The notes beneath the pieces are model-generated. The model saw only the letters and a program-made list of their open reading frames with translations, had not been told where the DNA came from and did no database searches. Both the position numbers and the translations under genes were made by a program. From Verrucomicrobiota bacterium (lineage in GTDB: Bacteria; Verrucomicrobiota; Verrucomicrobiia; Limisphaerales; J093): a DNA stretch of 64,000 nucleotides. The stretch spans positions 682,001 to 746,000 of the forward strand of contig JAOSKK010000023.1 of assembly GCA_027493615.1 (NCBI GenBank), in the 5' to 3' direction. Shown one piece after another: positions 36,256-49,186 of the stretch. Each line of letters begins with the position of its first letter. The stretch's first letter is position 1.

Positions 36256-38351
36256 CTACTGCTTGAGCCGGAAGAACCGCTGCGAACCGGTAAGCGGCAC
36301 CTTGATCGTCTTCTCGCTGGTGGTCGTCACATCCGCCCAGACACCGCCCAGCGCCTCGGTCCCCTGGACCGTGACCGACCCGGTGCCCGTCCAGGTGAGG
36401 GCGACTTCCTGCCCCTCTCGCGCGATCGCCGTGATGACAGGCGGCTCCGTCGCGCCCGCCGTGACGCGCACGTGGTCGAAGGCCACGATCTCATTCCACC
36501 ACGTCGTCGCGGCTTGGAACTCAAGGATGAGCTCGGTCGCACCCGCCGGCAGGTCGTACGTGACATCCTGGAACTTGAGGCCGAGCCGGTGCTGGTTGCC
36601 GTGCAGGATGTCCACGAAGTACTTCGTGGCGTCGTTCGGCGCCGCGTAGTGCGCCACCAACACCGGCTGGCTCGCCGCGCCGTTCGGGTAGGCCAGGATC
36701 TTCAGGAAATCCGACGTCTCAAAGTCCAGAAACGTGGCTGCGAGCGCGACGGTGAGTTTGAGATTCTCCTTGCCCGCCACGTTCACCGGCCGGAGGGTCA
36801 GGCTGCGGTAATCCTGGCCGTCGGGATAGGCCCACTTGTTGATGCCGGACGCCGCGAAGAACCCGGTCCCTTCAAAGCCGTTGAACGGACCGCCGCCAAA
36901 CACACTTCCCGGCGGTGTGTCGTTCGGGCCATTCAACACCACCAGGAACGGCGTGACCACCTGTTCGGGTGCACCCGTGGGGACATAGACCGTCACGCTG
37001 ATCGCCCCCTGGAGCGTCACGGGCGACGTGGCGAAGGCCGTGCCAAGCTGATCCCAGTCCCCCGACAGCACGGGGGTGCGGACATTGCCTCCAGGAAGGA
37101 CGCTCACCGAAAGCTCCGCGCTCGAGGCCCCGCCGCTGTTGAACACCGTCCACTCGAAGTCGTAAGTCCCCGCGCTCGGGAACGTCGCGTCGCCATAGAC
37201 CGCCCGATGCGCTCCGCCGGCATTCTCGACGATCACGTTGTCGGCATCGGTGAAGCCGTTGCGATCCAGGTCAATCCGCAGGCGTCCGCCGTCATCCACG
37301 CCCATCGCAAAGCTGTATCGCCCCCGCCTGGGTCACGTTGAGTCTGCCCTTGCCGACGAAGCCGAACGCCCCGGTGGGCTCTCCCGGGAAGGGATGATCG
37401 TCAAACCAGTCACCCGCGGAGCTCAACGCGAAGTCCGCCGAGGCGGCCGTGCCGGTGGACTGGGCGCTGGGTTTGGTGCCGGCCACCAGGGCATCGACAT
37501 CCTCGAGGTTCGCCACCGTCGCCGGGATGATCTGCATGAATTCGGCGATCGCCGTCGCCTGTTCCGGCAGCGACGCCCCTGCCAGGTCCAACGTCGTGGA
37601 CGTGCCGGCGGTGAGGAGATCGAACGTGCCGGTCAACCCGCCCGCCGCCGGATGGCCGGAGGCGCGGATCGTCGCCGGCCCCACTTGAACGGTGACCGTT
37701 GACCCAATGCTGCTGACCAACAGATCGTCGTGGTCCGGACCCCGATAGGTGAGCACGGGTTTGGCAATCGTGGTGAAGCGACTCGGGTTGCCCAGGTCGC
37801 CCGAGGACGTGTGCACATAGGCGTCGGCCTCCGGTGGGGGGGTGGTGCCGTCCACGTCGTCGATCACGTTGTAGCCCTTCAGCATCAGGTGGTCGTACAG
37901 GACTTGGTCGCCCGTGCCGGCCGGAGCGGGGGAGAAGCAGATCGTGGCGCCGACCTTGTTGTTGACCAGCCACTTGATCGTGGACTCGAACAGCGTCAGC
38001 GCGTTCGCGGTCACGGCCTCGGTCGGGATCGTGTGATACCACGCCATGAGCGCACGCCGCGCCGCCGTGGGCGCCGGCACGCCGACGTACGAAACCTCGA
38101 AGTTGTGCGCCCAGTAGATCGGGCCTTCCTGCCCGGAGAGCCCCAGCTCGGACAGTTGCCGGGCGACTTCATAGACCTCCCCGACCGGTCGTCGTGTAGC
38201 GTTTCGGGTTGGCGGCTTCGCCGTCGGTGTTGAAGCCTTCCTCAAGCAGCACTTCCGCGGCCCGAATGCTGGGGCTGCCCAGCCCGGCACCCGCCGCCAG
38301 GGCAAGCGACCCAAGGATCCGCGCCGTGAACCGGCGCGGGAGACGGAGCAT
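36256..38351 (-). CDS. Large exported protein with beta-sandwich modules, function unknown
   Basis: About 698 residues after joining three frames. ATG 38351 gives a signal peptide (RILGSLALAAGAGLGSPSIRA). The first 200 residues look like an alpha/beta domain (EVYEVARQLSELGLSG, DQVLYDHLMLKGYNVI, DDLLVSSIGSTVTV). Next comes a PA14-like or similar carbohydrate-associated beta domain (FALSSAGDWFDD, GRYSFAMGVDDGGRLRIDLD, FPSAGTYDFEWTVFN), then two further beta-rich segments and the short C-terminal module ending GSQRFFRLKQ seen on many exported proteins of this group. Breaks near 38183 and in CCCCC at 37321-37325. No family can be named with confidence. Convergent with glnA. Confidence 0.65.
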
Positions 38352-38555
38352 GCAGTGGGTTTTCGTGGTGTTGCAACACAGGATTGGTTGATGGTTGTAC
38401 GTAGCTTGGGTAACGGTGCGGAGCGTAGACACGCCCCCGGCGACGGCAAGCGAAAAAGCAGCTCGCCAAGCCATGCCGCCAAGCCGCCAGCAAGAGTTTG
38501 AAACTTTCCCCCGTTACGCTTGGATGCCGGCCGGAACACTCAGTCTCGATCGCCT

Positions 38556-40578
38556 ATGAAACGTTACGCGTGCCTCTTCCCGCTCGCCCTCGCCGGGGGC
38601 CTGGCGGTCGCCCTGGCCGACACCCTCTCCTACGTGGACCTGGTCAAGCGCCTGACCGACCTCGAAGCCCTGGCCCGGTTGCCGCACCCCCGTCGAGGCC
38701 TGCGCCCAGTGGTCCAGCTACGACCGCGCCAGCCGTTACGACGTGGCCTCGGGCAAGTACCTCGGCTGGGATGCCAACGCCGACGGCGACGGCTACATCC
38801 GCAAGGAGGGTGAGCAGTTCGTCTTCGCTGAGATGGAAGGCCCCGGCTGCCTCTGGCGCATCTGGTCCGCCGCTCCCAAGCAGGGCCGCGTCCGCATCTA
38901 CCTGGACGGGGCCAGCGAACCGGCCGTGGACCTGCCGTTCCTCGGCTACTTCGACGGCCAGCACGAGCCCTTCACCCGCAGCGCGCTGGTTCACACCGTG
39001 GCTCTGGGCTGGAACAACTACACCCCCATCCCCTACCAGAAATCCTGCAAGATCGTCGCCGACAAGGACTGGGGCGCCTACTACCAGTTCGTCTACAGCA
39101 CCTTCCCGCCCGGCACGCAGGTCCCCACCTTCCGCCGCCAACTGTCGGCGGAGGAAAACGCCGCGCTCGACGCCGCCAACACGCGACTGGCTGAACCGGG
39201 TCCCGTCCTGCCGCCCTCGCCCGGCGAGGAGGTCAAGCGCCACACGCTCTCCGCCAACGGAGGTGGCACCTGCGTCTTCAGCGTCGCCGGCCCCCGCGCC
39301 ATCAAGACGCTCCGCGCCCGGGTGGATCCGCCCTTCCTCCCCGAGGACCGCGTTGCCGTGCGCGAGTGGACCCTCCAAATCCGCTTCGACGGCGAGGAGC
39401 AGCCCAGCGTCTGGGCCCCCTTTGCCGACTTCTTCGGGACCGCCGCCGGCGCCAACGCCTACCGCTCCTGGCCCAGCGGTTTGACCCCGGATGGCTGGTG
39501 GTATTCCCACTGGTTCATGCCCTTCGCCCACGGCGCCGAACTCACGCTCGTCAACGACGGACCGCAAAGCCGCACGATCCAGCTCGAGCTCGTGACCGTG
39601 CCGCTGGCCGACGCTCCCTCGCACTACGGCCGGTTCCACGCCAAGTGGCACCGGGACGCCCTCTTGCCCGAGGCGCCCGAACGCCGCGCCATTGACTGGA
39701 CGCTCCTCAAGACCGAGGGTCGGGGCCGCTTCCTCGGCGTCCTCCTCCATGTCTGGAACCCCCGCGGCGGATGGTGGGGCGAGGGCGATGAGAAGTTCTG
39801 GGTGGACGGCGAGAAGTTTCCCTCGACCATTGGCACCGGCTCGGAAGACTACTTCGGCTACGCCTGGTGCAACCCGACGCTGTTCGAGAACGCCTACCAC
39901 AACCAGACGATCTCGATGAACAACAAGGGGCACATCGCCGTGAACCGCTGGCACATCGCCGACGCCATCCCCTTCCAGAAGTCCTTCGAGGCCGCCATCG
40001 AGAAGTACTATCCCAACAACCGCCCCACGCTCTACGCCAGCACGGTCTACTGGTACCTCGCCCCGGGCGGCACGGACCCTTACGCGCCCCAACCCCTCGC
40101 CGAACGCACCGGTTACTGGAACGACGCCGAGCTGCAAACCTACAAGGTCCAAGGCGCCCTCGAAGGCGAGCGCCTCAAGATCCTCGCCAAGACCGGCGGC
40201 AACCCGCACGAGCAGGACCTCAGCCAGTTCGAGGGCCGCTGGAGCGGCGATGCCCACCTGTGGTGGACCCAAGCCAAGCCCGGCGACCAGCTCGAGCTCG
40301 CCTTGCCCGTGGCCGAACCGGGCCGGTACCGGCTGCTGCTCGCCCTCACCAAGGCCGTGGACTACGGCATCGTCCGCCTGGCCCTCGACGGCCACGAACT
40401 GGGCATCGTCGACCTCTACCACAACGGCGTCATCCCCACCGGAGAACGCCCCTGGGGCATCCATGAACTCACCGCCGGCGAGCACAAACTCACCGTGACC
40501 CTCGTCGGCGCCAACGACCAGGCCGTGAAGAGCTACATGTTCGGCCTCGACTACGCCCGGTGGGAACCCGTCCCGTGA
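38556..40578 (+). CDS. GH172 family (DUF2961) glycoside hydrolase, secreted
   Basis: About 674 residues. ATG 38556 gives signal peptide FPLALAGGLAVALA; the mature start YVDLVKRLTDLEALARLP is typical. The DUF2961 core has SSYDRASRYDVASGKYLGWD, GPGCLWRIWSA, RIYLDGASEPAVDLP, FWVDGEKFPSTIGTGSEDYF and YWYLAPGG, followed by a C-terminal beta-sandwich that probably binds carbohydrate. Characterised GH172 members act on fructofuranosides and arabinofuranosides; the substrate here is unknown, though an arabinan or fructan is plausible. One break in CCCCC at 38687-38691. The stop overlaps the GTG start of the GlnD-like gene (GTGA at 40575-40578). Confidence 0.85.
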
Positions 40579-43248
40579 CGGACCCCTCGCCAGGTTCCGC
40601 GGTCCCCCTGGCCTGGGTGCCGCCGAAGCCCGTGCCCGGCAGGCCGTCCGCGACGTCCTGCGCGACATCGGGCCGCGGGCCGCCTTTGAACGGCTCACGG
40701 CCGAGAACGATGCGCTGATCCGCGGGCCGGTGCTCGACAACGGCCGCCTCCTGGCAACCGCGCGTACGGCCATCTACACCGAGCTCGTGGCCGACTGGGC
40801 GGCGGAACAACACCGCGCCTTCGGCTATGATCGCCCCTTCGCCGTCGTGGCCCTCGGCGGCACTGGCCGCGCCGAGATGGCCCCCTGCTCGGACAACGAC
40901 TTCGCCTTCCTCTTCGAGGAGGCCCTCGAGGGGAACGCCTTCCTGCTGGCACTGCAGGCCCAGGTCATGCACGCCCGGGCCTTTGTGGACCGCTGCGGCT
41001 TCGTCTGTCAGGCCCTCCCCTTCCAGCTCGATGATGTGCCCACTCTCGAAGGCAAGCAGCTCAACGCCTTCCTCGATGTGCGCCCGGTCTACGACCCGAA
41101 CGGCCTGACCACGGTCTTCCGCGAACGCATCCGCGCCACGTTCGACCCGTTCCTCCACTTCCTCCATGTCCGCGGCTTCTGGCGGGACCAATGGGAGAAG
41201 GCATCGCGCGAATGCGAGCGCCTTGACCGGTTCGACATCAAGAACGACGGGCTCCGCGTGTTCCTGGCCGGGATTTGGACCCTCGCCGGCCAACGCTTCC
41301 GGCACAGCCACGAGGTCTACGCCGCGCTCGAGGACCCGCGGGACCTCGCGGCTTACGACTTCCTCCTGCGCATCCGCGCCTTCATCCACCTGCGCCAGCG
41401 GGGGCGGCATCGCCCGCTGGGCGGCGGCAACCATGCCGAGGACGTGCTCGGCTTCGAGGACTTCACCGCCTTCGGCGACCTCCTCGGACCCGAGGCCGAC
41501 GAGCGGACCCGGTTCGATTACGCCAACGACGTGCGGGCCCGCCTCCTGGCGGCGCGACGTCGCGTGGCCCGCTTCGCCAAGGGCATCATCGAACAGGAAC
41601 TCAAACAGGGACGCCCGGTCGGCCCCGGCAACCCCATCATCTACGGCCCCGGTGGCCTGTACCACGCAACCGCCCCCGACAGCCCGACGCCGCGCGAGCG
41701 CAGCCGGGCCGCCCTCTCCCTGCTGCTCGCCTCGCAGAAGTACGGGGTGCCCATTGATCCGGCCGAAACCCAGCGCACCTTCCGCAATGCCGGCGACTGG
41801 CTCGTGCGCGTGCCGGAACTGTCCGCCCTGTTCTACGAGCCCCGCGGCAGCCTTGCCGATACCTTCGCCTTCCTCGCCCAGTTCGAAGGCGCCGAGGACC
41901 GGCTCTTCCCCGGCTACGCCAAGTTCGAGGTCTCCCTGGACGCCCGGGTCATGGCGGAACGCCGATCCCTGCGGGGGGCCCTGGAGCGCGAAAAACTCCG
42001 CGCCCTCGAGCGTTACGTCACCGAAGGGCGGGCCCGGCTCGGCCGGGCCATTGGCCGCACCCCCTCAACGAACTCCCGCTCGAGGACCTCGTCGCGGTCG
42101 AGGCGGCTTGGCTGGATGCCGATCACCTCGCCGCCGTGCGCCTGGCCCTCAAGACCAAGCGCCTCCCCTTCACCCCGGAAGACCAGGAGGTGCGCGGCGA
42201 CGCCACCCGCCCGCTCCACGAACGCTACGCCACCGGCGTGTCCGAAATCCCGCTCGACCAGTACTACCTGCCCTACCGGGAGGAGTGCGACTTCACCCCC
42301 GCCACCGTGCGGCTGGTGCACTTCCTCCTCACCCATCGCCGCGCGTTCAAGGCCCGGGCCGAGGCGGGCCTCAACGATGATCAGCACGTCGGAGATTTCG
42401 TGCGGCTGTTCGACGACGAGGCCAGCCTCCGCATGCTCTTCGTGTTCACCCGCGCCGATCACGCCGAATGGGAATCCCCGCCCGCGAACCCGCCCGCTGG
42501 TTCAACATCCGCGAGCTCTACCTCAAGGCGATGCGACGCTTCCGGCCCGGCCTGGATCCCTTTGCCGCCCTCGAGGCTGCCGGGTACTCCCCGAACAGCT
42601 CCTCATCCTCAAGGATTTCGGCGAGGCGTTCTTTGGCGGCGTCTACCGCCAGCACGCCAACCGCTTCGGCTCCCATCTGCTCCGCCTCGCCGATTCGGCC
42701 GGAAACGCCGGACCGCGGGCCGACGTCCTTCGCGATGGTGAATGCGTGATCGTGGCCGTGGCGGCGCGCGACTACCGCGGCCTGGCCGCAACCTTTGAGC
42801 GGCGCCTTCTATCGCGAAAAAAGTCGAACTGCGCCAGGCCCACCTCTTCTCGGCCGCCCACCACGGCCTGGCGCTGGACTTCTTCCACGTCGGCCCCACC
42901 GGCCAACCCCTCGGCACCCACCTGACCCGCGCCCTGGAGGCCGCCATCCGCGAACAGCGCTACATCGGGGAGGCGGACGCGACCGACCTGCCGCGCCTGA
43001 GCGGAAGCATCACCCTCGGCGAATGGCGGCCCGGCCTATATTGCCTGCGACTCGAGAGCACCCAGCCGGGAGACGGGTTGATCTACGCGCTCACGTACCA
43101 GGTGTTCCGACATCTCGAGGGCAACATCTTCGGCCTCAGCGCCCACACCGCCCGCGGCAAGACCTACGTCTCGGTCTACCACACCCTGCCCCGCCTCTCC
43201 CTGCCCGAAGCCCAGGCCATCGTGGCCAGCCGGTTCGGTCAGACGTAG
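40575..43248 (+). CDS. GlnD-like uridylyltransferase homologue with degenerate HD region
   Basis: About 890 residues reconstructed over six breaks (40612, 42060-42064, 42470, 42589-42592, 42793-42795 and 42817-42822, most in short runs). The N-terminal nucleotidyltransferase domain has VVALGGTGRAEMAPCSDNDF, the GG..GR.E..P.SD.D signature. A PII-uridylyltransferase-associated helical domain follows (LLRIRAFIHLRQRGRHR, NHAEDVLGFEDF). The middle reads like the end of the GlnD HD domain (FVRLFDDEASLRMLFVFTRAD), but I find no HD metal motif. Two ACT-like modules end the protein (VIVAVAARDYRGLAAT, GLIYALTYQVFRHLEGN). It would modify P-II protein; loss of HD suggests weak or no uridylyl-removing activity. 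GTG 40575 overlaps the GH172 stop. Confidence 0.72.
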
Positions 43249-43352
43249 CCGCGACCCCACCGAACGCGGCCCCTTCACCCCGGGCCGATCCGCCCCGGCA
43301 TTGCCGGGTGAGGCTCCTCGCGACGCTTCGAGGATTGTCAAATGTCCAGCGG

Positions 43353-44705
43353 TCAGCTCACCAGGTACGCGACCTCCGCCGGGACCGGGAATACGCCGCC
43401 CGGCTCCTGCGCGCGCACGACCCATTCGTCCGGGTTCAGCTCGGGAGATTGGAAGTCCTCGTCCAGCACCACCGTGGGCCCTTTCGTAATCCTGATCCGC
43501 GAGATGACCGCCGACAGGCCAATCCGGTTGACGGAATTGGGCTGCACACCGAACGAGGCGGTCACACCCTTGCTGAGGGGTTCAAAATACAGGGCGTCTT
43601 CCTCCGGGATGAGCAGCTCGGCCGTAGAACCGTCCGAAGCGGTCAAAGTCACCTGGGTGTTGTCTTGGAAGCGGATGCTCCATGTCCCAAGCATGGAGGG
43701 AGCGCGCACCTGGCCCAGGACACCGACCGGTCCATCGGCCGCATTGGCTTGCGAGCGATACAGCATCGCGTTGTTGCTCGCCTCATTGACCTTGTGGAGC
43801 AGGCGCGCTTGCGCCATGACCACGTCATCCGCGGTGCCGTCGGTTTCATCGGGTCCGGCGTGTTGACGTACTGGAATTCGAGCATGACCACGTTGGGATC
43901 GGTCCAATCCGGGGTCGTGCTCCCGCCGGTGTCGGTCGGCAGCATGAGGTGACCCTGGAAGCCGGCGTAGGTGTTCTTGTCCGGGTATTCCGCCCACGTC
44001 ACGGAGTAAGTGAGCGCGTTGGGTTGGTTTTGCCACCAGAGCTGGTTGTTGGGGTCCTCCGAAGGAACATAGACGACATTCTGGCGCTGGTAGCCTTCGG
44101 TGGGATGGCTGGCGTACAGGCGGAGGCCGGGAGTGGCATTCCGAGTGAGTGTCAGCGTGGGAGGAGAGGGTTCTGTCCCGGATGCCGTGAAGAGGAAGTT
44201 GTCCAAGTAATACACGATCGGCCCCTGAAACGTGCCGCTGCCGTTCTGGATGATGATGCCGTTCAGTTGGCCTTCCGTTGCCGGGAGGGTGAAGGTGAGG
44301 GTCGTCCACTCCGTGCTGGTCAGGTTCACCCCCCCATCGAAGTCGCGTCGCTGGGGCGCTTGAGCTCGAAATAGCCGTAGTTGCCGTCGCTGTTGAGCAC
44401 CGACGACGGGTCCACCTTCACATCCACGGAGACGGAAACGTAGTCCGAACCGACCAGGGGTTCGGCGAACGTCCTGGTGATGACCATTTGCTCCCAGCCG
44501 TCGCCCGCAGGGGTGAAGTAATCGGCTTCCACCCGCAGGGAACCGGAGTCCCCGAGCCTTGGGCGTCCAGTGCGTCCCAACTGAGCACCGGATTGCTGCC
44601 CCAGGTTGCCGTCCAGGCATCCACAGACGACGCGTCGTCTTCGGATTTCATGGCACACTTTACGCCGGTCGGGGTTCCCCTGCATGTCCTCAAGACTGGT
44701 GACAT
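43353..44705 (-). pseudogene. 5'-truncated exported protein, carbohydrate-binding-like
   Basis: Reading from 44705 downward, a beta-sandwich like that of galactose-binding domains is visible (KSEDDASSVDAWTATWGSNP, SLRVEADYFTP, DYVSVSVDVKVD, GIIIQNGSGTFQGPIVYYLD). It is followed by a second beta domain (GFQGHLMLPTD, LLHKVNEASNNAMLY, GTWSIRFQDNTQVTL) and a C-terminal tail to stop 43353. There is no signal peptide or credible start, so the 5' end is missing or broken. Single-base breaks lie near 44555, 44335 and 43850. The modules resemble those on exported Verrucomicrobial proteins with unknown ligands. It may instead be an intact gene with a badly read 5' end. Confidence 0.5.
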
Positions 44706-44849
44706 CCGGAAGAGGGGTCAGTCCCGCAGATCACCACATTTTCGCGCGTTCAGACCTGGACGACGCCCGCCGGGGCCCAGCCGCGGTTGCGCGCCGGTCC
44801 ATGACAGCATTGGCGTGAGCTGCGCCCGGAGGTCCACCGCACCGCCACG

Positions 44850-47800
44850 CTAGTCGGTGTCCCATCCCCACCTGAGGGTCAGGGGTTGCCATCGAACAGC
44901 ACTGACCCTTTGACTAAGGAGCCACGGTGGCTCGGGCTCGAAAGAAGCGCGATTCGTCGTCCGCTGGGGAACCCAGGGGCTGGCCGGCTGCGGAATCACA
45001 TCCTGCCAGGATGCGAGATCGACGCTGGATTGCAGGGTGCCGCCGTAGCTGACCTCGACGATCCGAGTGCCGGGACGTCCGATCTGGACAAACGGGCGAA
45101 CGATGAAACGCGCACAGACATCGGCATTGGGGCCGAAGGTGCTGGTGTTGATCAACGTCAGCACCTGGCCCGCGCCCACGCACAGTCCCATGCCCATCTG
45201 TCCGGTTTGCGCTGGTGCCACGACGAAGGGACCTCCCGCCGGCCTGCCCTCGGTGGTCCAATACCGGCCGCGCACTGTGCCTTGTCCCGTGCTCGGCCTC
45301 CCTTCGAACTCGGTCCAGACCACCAGGAAATGCTGGCCGTCGAAGACCACGTTCCCGGCCCACGCCAGGTCGTCCAACGGTCCGTCGGCCACGACCCACT
45401 CCTCGCCGGCCATCGTTCCATCGGGCAGAACCGTCCGGCCTCGCAGATCCCAGTCCGCCGCCTCGTCCGCGTTGTGATGCCAGACCACCAGGAACCGGCC
45501 TCCGCCGTACGCAATGCTGACCGGGTTGAAGTGGTGCGAATCGTTTTGGCTCAGCGTCAGAACGGCCCCCAGGTCGCCAGCCGGCGAGACGATTCGCCCT
45601 TTCGTCACGTGGGCTCCGTCCGGACCCTCGACCCAGGCCACCAGATAGGCGCCATTACCCCAGGCAACGGTGGCGGCTTCATCGACTTCGTCCGGGGTAA
45701 ACACGAGGTCGTCAGGCGCCAGTTGCCCGGACGGGGAAATGAACCGTCCCCGGAAGCCGGCGGCGCCGGACCAGACCGCCAGAAAGCGGCTGCCGTCAAA
45801 GGCCACGCCTCGCACCTGCTCGTCGCCGGTAGCGACCGCCACCGGGAACGCGTCGCCTAACAGGCCTCCCTCCGGGCTCATCCGTTGTCCGTAAACATCC
45901 CGGCCTTGCGGCTGGCCCGAGTACGCCGCATCCGCCCAGAGCACCAAGTAACTATCGGTGCCGAAAGCCAGCCAGGGCGCCGAGAAGGGGAGGTCCGTCA
46001 TGCGCCCGAACCGGACGAGTGGAGCTTCCCGTAAACCGCTCCAGGTTAACCGCTGGACACCGACTTCATGCGGACTGTCCGCCCTGCCGCGGACCCCGAC
46101 AGCGAAGCCGGTTCCGTCAGACGCCGAGGAGAGAGCGAATTCGGGCTGGGGCGTGGCGGCAACCGCGAAGCAGGGCGTCACGCTGGGCGGGGGCGGGTCC
46201 AGGTCGGGAGGCGCATCCGGAACGAACCTGACCTGGTCCAGCCAGGCAAGTGCCGGCCATACAGCCTGTCGCAAACGCGTCACTCTCCAACGCAATGTGG
46301 CGGGGCCATCGACCAGCTTGCACGTGACTTCTTCCCATTGCATTTCCTCGCGTGAGATTTGCCGTACAGGTTCACCGTTGATGGAGAAAACGAGCCAGTT
46401 GTCAGACCGCCCCGCCATTCTCCACCAAAAGCGCAAGGTCCCCGGTCCATTCAGCGTGGTCTCCACCCAGGCTTCCTGTTCCGGACCGATCTCGCCGCAC
46501 CCCGCGGCGTCCACGCCATCAAACGTCACCTCGGTCTGCCTGCGCCAAGGCGTCGCACCGCCCGTGTTCCAGGTGAGCGATGGCGCATCGAGGGCTTCGC
46601 GCAGGGACAGGAGCAGCGGAACTTCGAGCAGGGCCTCCGCGCTGGTCGCCTGGCCCACGGCATTCCTCACCACCACCGTGTAGCGGCCGGCGTCGCCCGG
46701 TTGGACTTCGTCGATGGTGTAACGGTTCGCCGTTGCGCCGGTCACGGGTGTGCCGTCCTTGTGCCACTGGTACGAAAGCGGTTCGGTGCCCGAAACCACG
46801 ACGCTGAAACCCGCCGAGGTGCCCGCATCCGCGGTCCAGTCGACAGGGTCCTGCCAGACGGCCGGGTCGGGGAGTGTCGCGGCGACGGCGTAGGTCGAGA
46901 TGTGGTCTCCAGCCAGCTCAAATGAACCTCCTGCGTACAACCGCTGGCCGGAAATGGCGAGAGCCCACACCTCACCGGCAAACCCGCTTCCAAGTGGCCA
47001 CCATGAATGGCCATCCCACCGGGCCAGACCGCGGGTGGCAACGCCCTGCGCGGGATAGAATGCCCCTCCCACGTAAAGGTCGTTGCCGGCGACAGCGAAG
47101 GCGTTGACGTACCCGGCGAGCCCCACTCCAACCGGCGACCAGGAGGCTCCGTCCCATTTCGCGATGCCGAAGCCAAATGTTCCGCCCGCATAGAGTTCCC
47201 CATCCTTGACGATCAGGGCGCGCACGAATCCGTTGCGGCCTGCTCCTACGCCGGCCCAGGCGAACCCCTCCCGTTTCGCGATGTAACCCAGGGAAACGTC
47301 TCCGGCCCCGTTGAACTGACCGCCCGCGTACACGTCCCCATCCAGGACGGCCAAGGCCAGCACCTCATCGTTCAACCCGTCGCCTGTTCCGAGCGCTGAC
47401 CAGGACGTTCCATCCCATTGGGCAATACGGTCGGCCCCCACCCCACCGGCCGTCGTGAACAAGCCGCCGGCGTAGAGCCTCCCCAACGAACTGGCCAGGG
47501 TGAACACTCCGGAGCTCAATCCCGGACCGAGGGCCGACCATGAACTTCCATTCTATTTGGCGACGCAACGGGCTTCGGTTCCCGCGGCTTTGTCAAAAAG
47601 CCCCCTGCATACAGTTCGCCCCCAACCACCGTCAGCGCGCTGACGTTGACCGCGCCGGAGAGGCGCGTCAGGCCCGTTCCCAGGGGCGACCAGCCCTCGC
47701 CGTCCCAGCGCGCGATGCGGTTGACTTGCACACCACCGATCAAGGTGAAATCTCCGCCGGCGTAGAGGTCGCCGTTCCACGTCACCAGCGAACGGACGAC

Positions 47801-49091
47801 GGCGCTCGCCCCGGAACTCAGCGGCCACCATCGCTCGCCGTCCCAGCGGGCAATCCTGTTCGCGCTCACCTCACCCGCATGGGTGAATGCCCCGCCCACG
47901 TAGAGGTTGCCTCCCGACACCGCGAGAGCGTATCCCGCATCGTCCAGCCCTTCACCCAAGGGCGCCCAACCGACACCGTCCCACTTCGCAATCCGACTGA
48001 CTCGCGTGGTGCCCGCGGAGCTGAAAGTGCCGGCCGCATACAGAACGTCGCCAACCGCCACCAGGGCGTACACGGAGCCGTTCAACGTTGGCCCAACACC
48101 GGTCCATGAAGCCCCATTCCACTGGCTCAACTCCCGGTAGCCACCTGCATAAAGCCCGCTGTCCGCGACCGCCAGAGCGTGCACGGGTGAGATCATACCT
48201 GTCCCTAGGGCCGACCAGCGCTTCCCATCCCACTTGGCCACATGTTCTGCCGCCGTGTCGCCAACCATGTTGAAATTGCCCGCGATGTAGAGGCTTCCGG
48301 ACGCATCGGCCACCGCCGCATTGACGTATGATCCCGCCCCGGGAAGGCTGCGACCGAGGCTGACCCAACTCGCGTCGCTGAACGTGGGATCCACACGCAC
48401 CGGGTAGGTGGCCCCGGTGTCATCCATGACGACCGAGAGTCTGTCCACCGAGACCACATGCAGGCCGGACGGCAGTTCCAGGCCGAAGGCATCCGTGACG
48501 TGCAACTGTCGGTAGGCGATTGGCCGTCCGCGTGGTAGCTGAAGCCGCGCATCCGTGCCGAAGCCCTCGGCCAGAGCTCCGGTCACCTGCAGGCCAAGCC
48601 GCAAGTGGCCCGCGCCCGCCGGGCTTGTTTCAACCAGGAAGTCCTGTTGCACACCGTCCGCGCTCACTCGGTATTCCTCGATGAGACCCTTCCGAACGAA
48701 CCGGGCCACGTCTCCCTGCACCTCCACGGTTCCCGTCGGAGGCAGGTAAGCCGGAGCGCTGAACTCACGCCCGAGAGACGTAGCCACCACCCGGAATCTC
48801 GCAGCGTTGGTCCCTGTGGTGGTCGATGTGAGCCAGAGCCCTTCCGCGTTTACTGTCCCGGCGATCTGCTGGGAGGGGCAATGGATCCGGGCACCGCCGT
48901 GGATTGGGACGACGGCAGGGCTTGTATCAGAGGCTTGTGCCGTGCGAGGTGCGCCGGCCTCCACCCCTTGAGGCATCCTTGCCGGCGGCGACGAAAGCGC
49001 CCTGCCCCCCGAGAACCACGGGCGCAGCCGCTCCCAGCAGCAAGGCAACTACCACTGCGATCAACAGCGACCATCTCCGAGCGGTCTTCAC
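44850..49091 (-). CDS. Very large exported propeller-repeat protein with Ig-like and C-terminal domains
   Basis: About 1410 residues. GTG 49091 gives a signal peptide (SLLIAVVVALLLGAAAPVVL). After a beta domain (48840-48380) comes a run of at least ten 45-55-residue repeats of the form IAKWDG..W.PLG.G....V.ALAV.G..LYAGG.FT.AG (48370-46880). An Ig-like domain follows (SYQWHKDGTPV, AGRYTVVVRNAVG), then a beta-sandwich (TLRFWWRMAGRSDNWLVF). A second propeller-like region carries FLVVWHHNADEA and FLAVWSGAAGF, with a C-terminal tail. Breaks: 48960-49020, AAAAA at 47595-47599, and an amber TAG at 47553-47555 where every sister repeat has Trp. Function unknown; surface adhesion or glycan binding is plausible. 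Confidence 0.72.
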
Positions 49092-49186
49092 AATGTCCTT
49101 TCCGCGACTCCACGACGGGTGGCCGCTTCGCTGGAACTTGGGGACACTGGCTCCTCACGGGGTTGCGGCCTTGGCACTTGCGGCAC

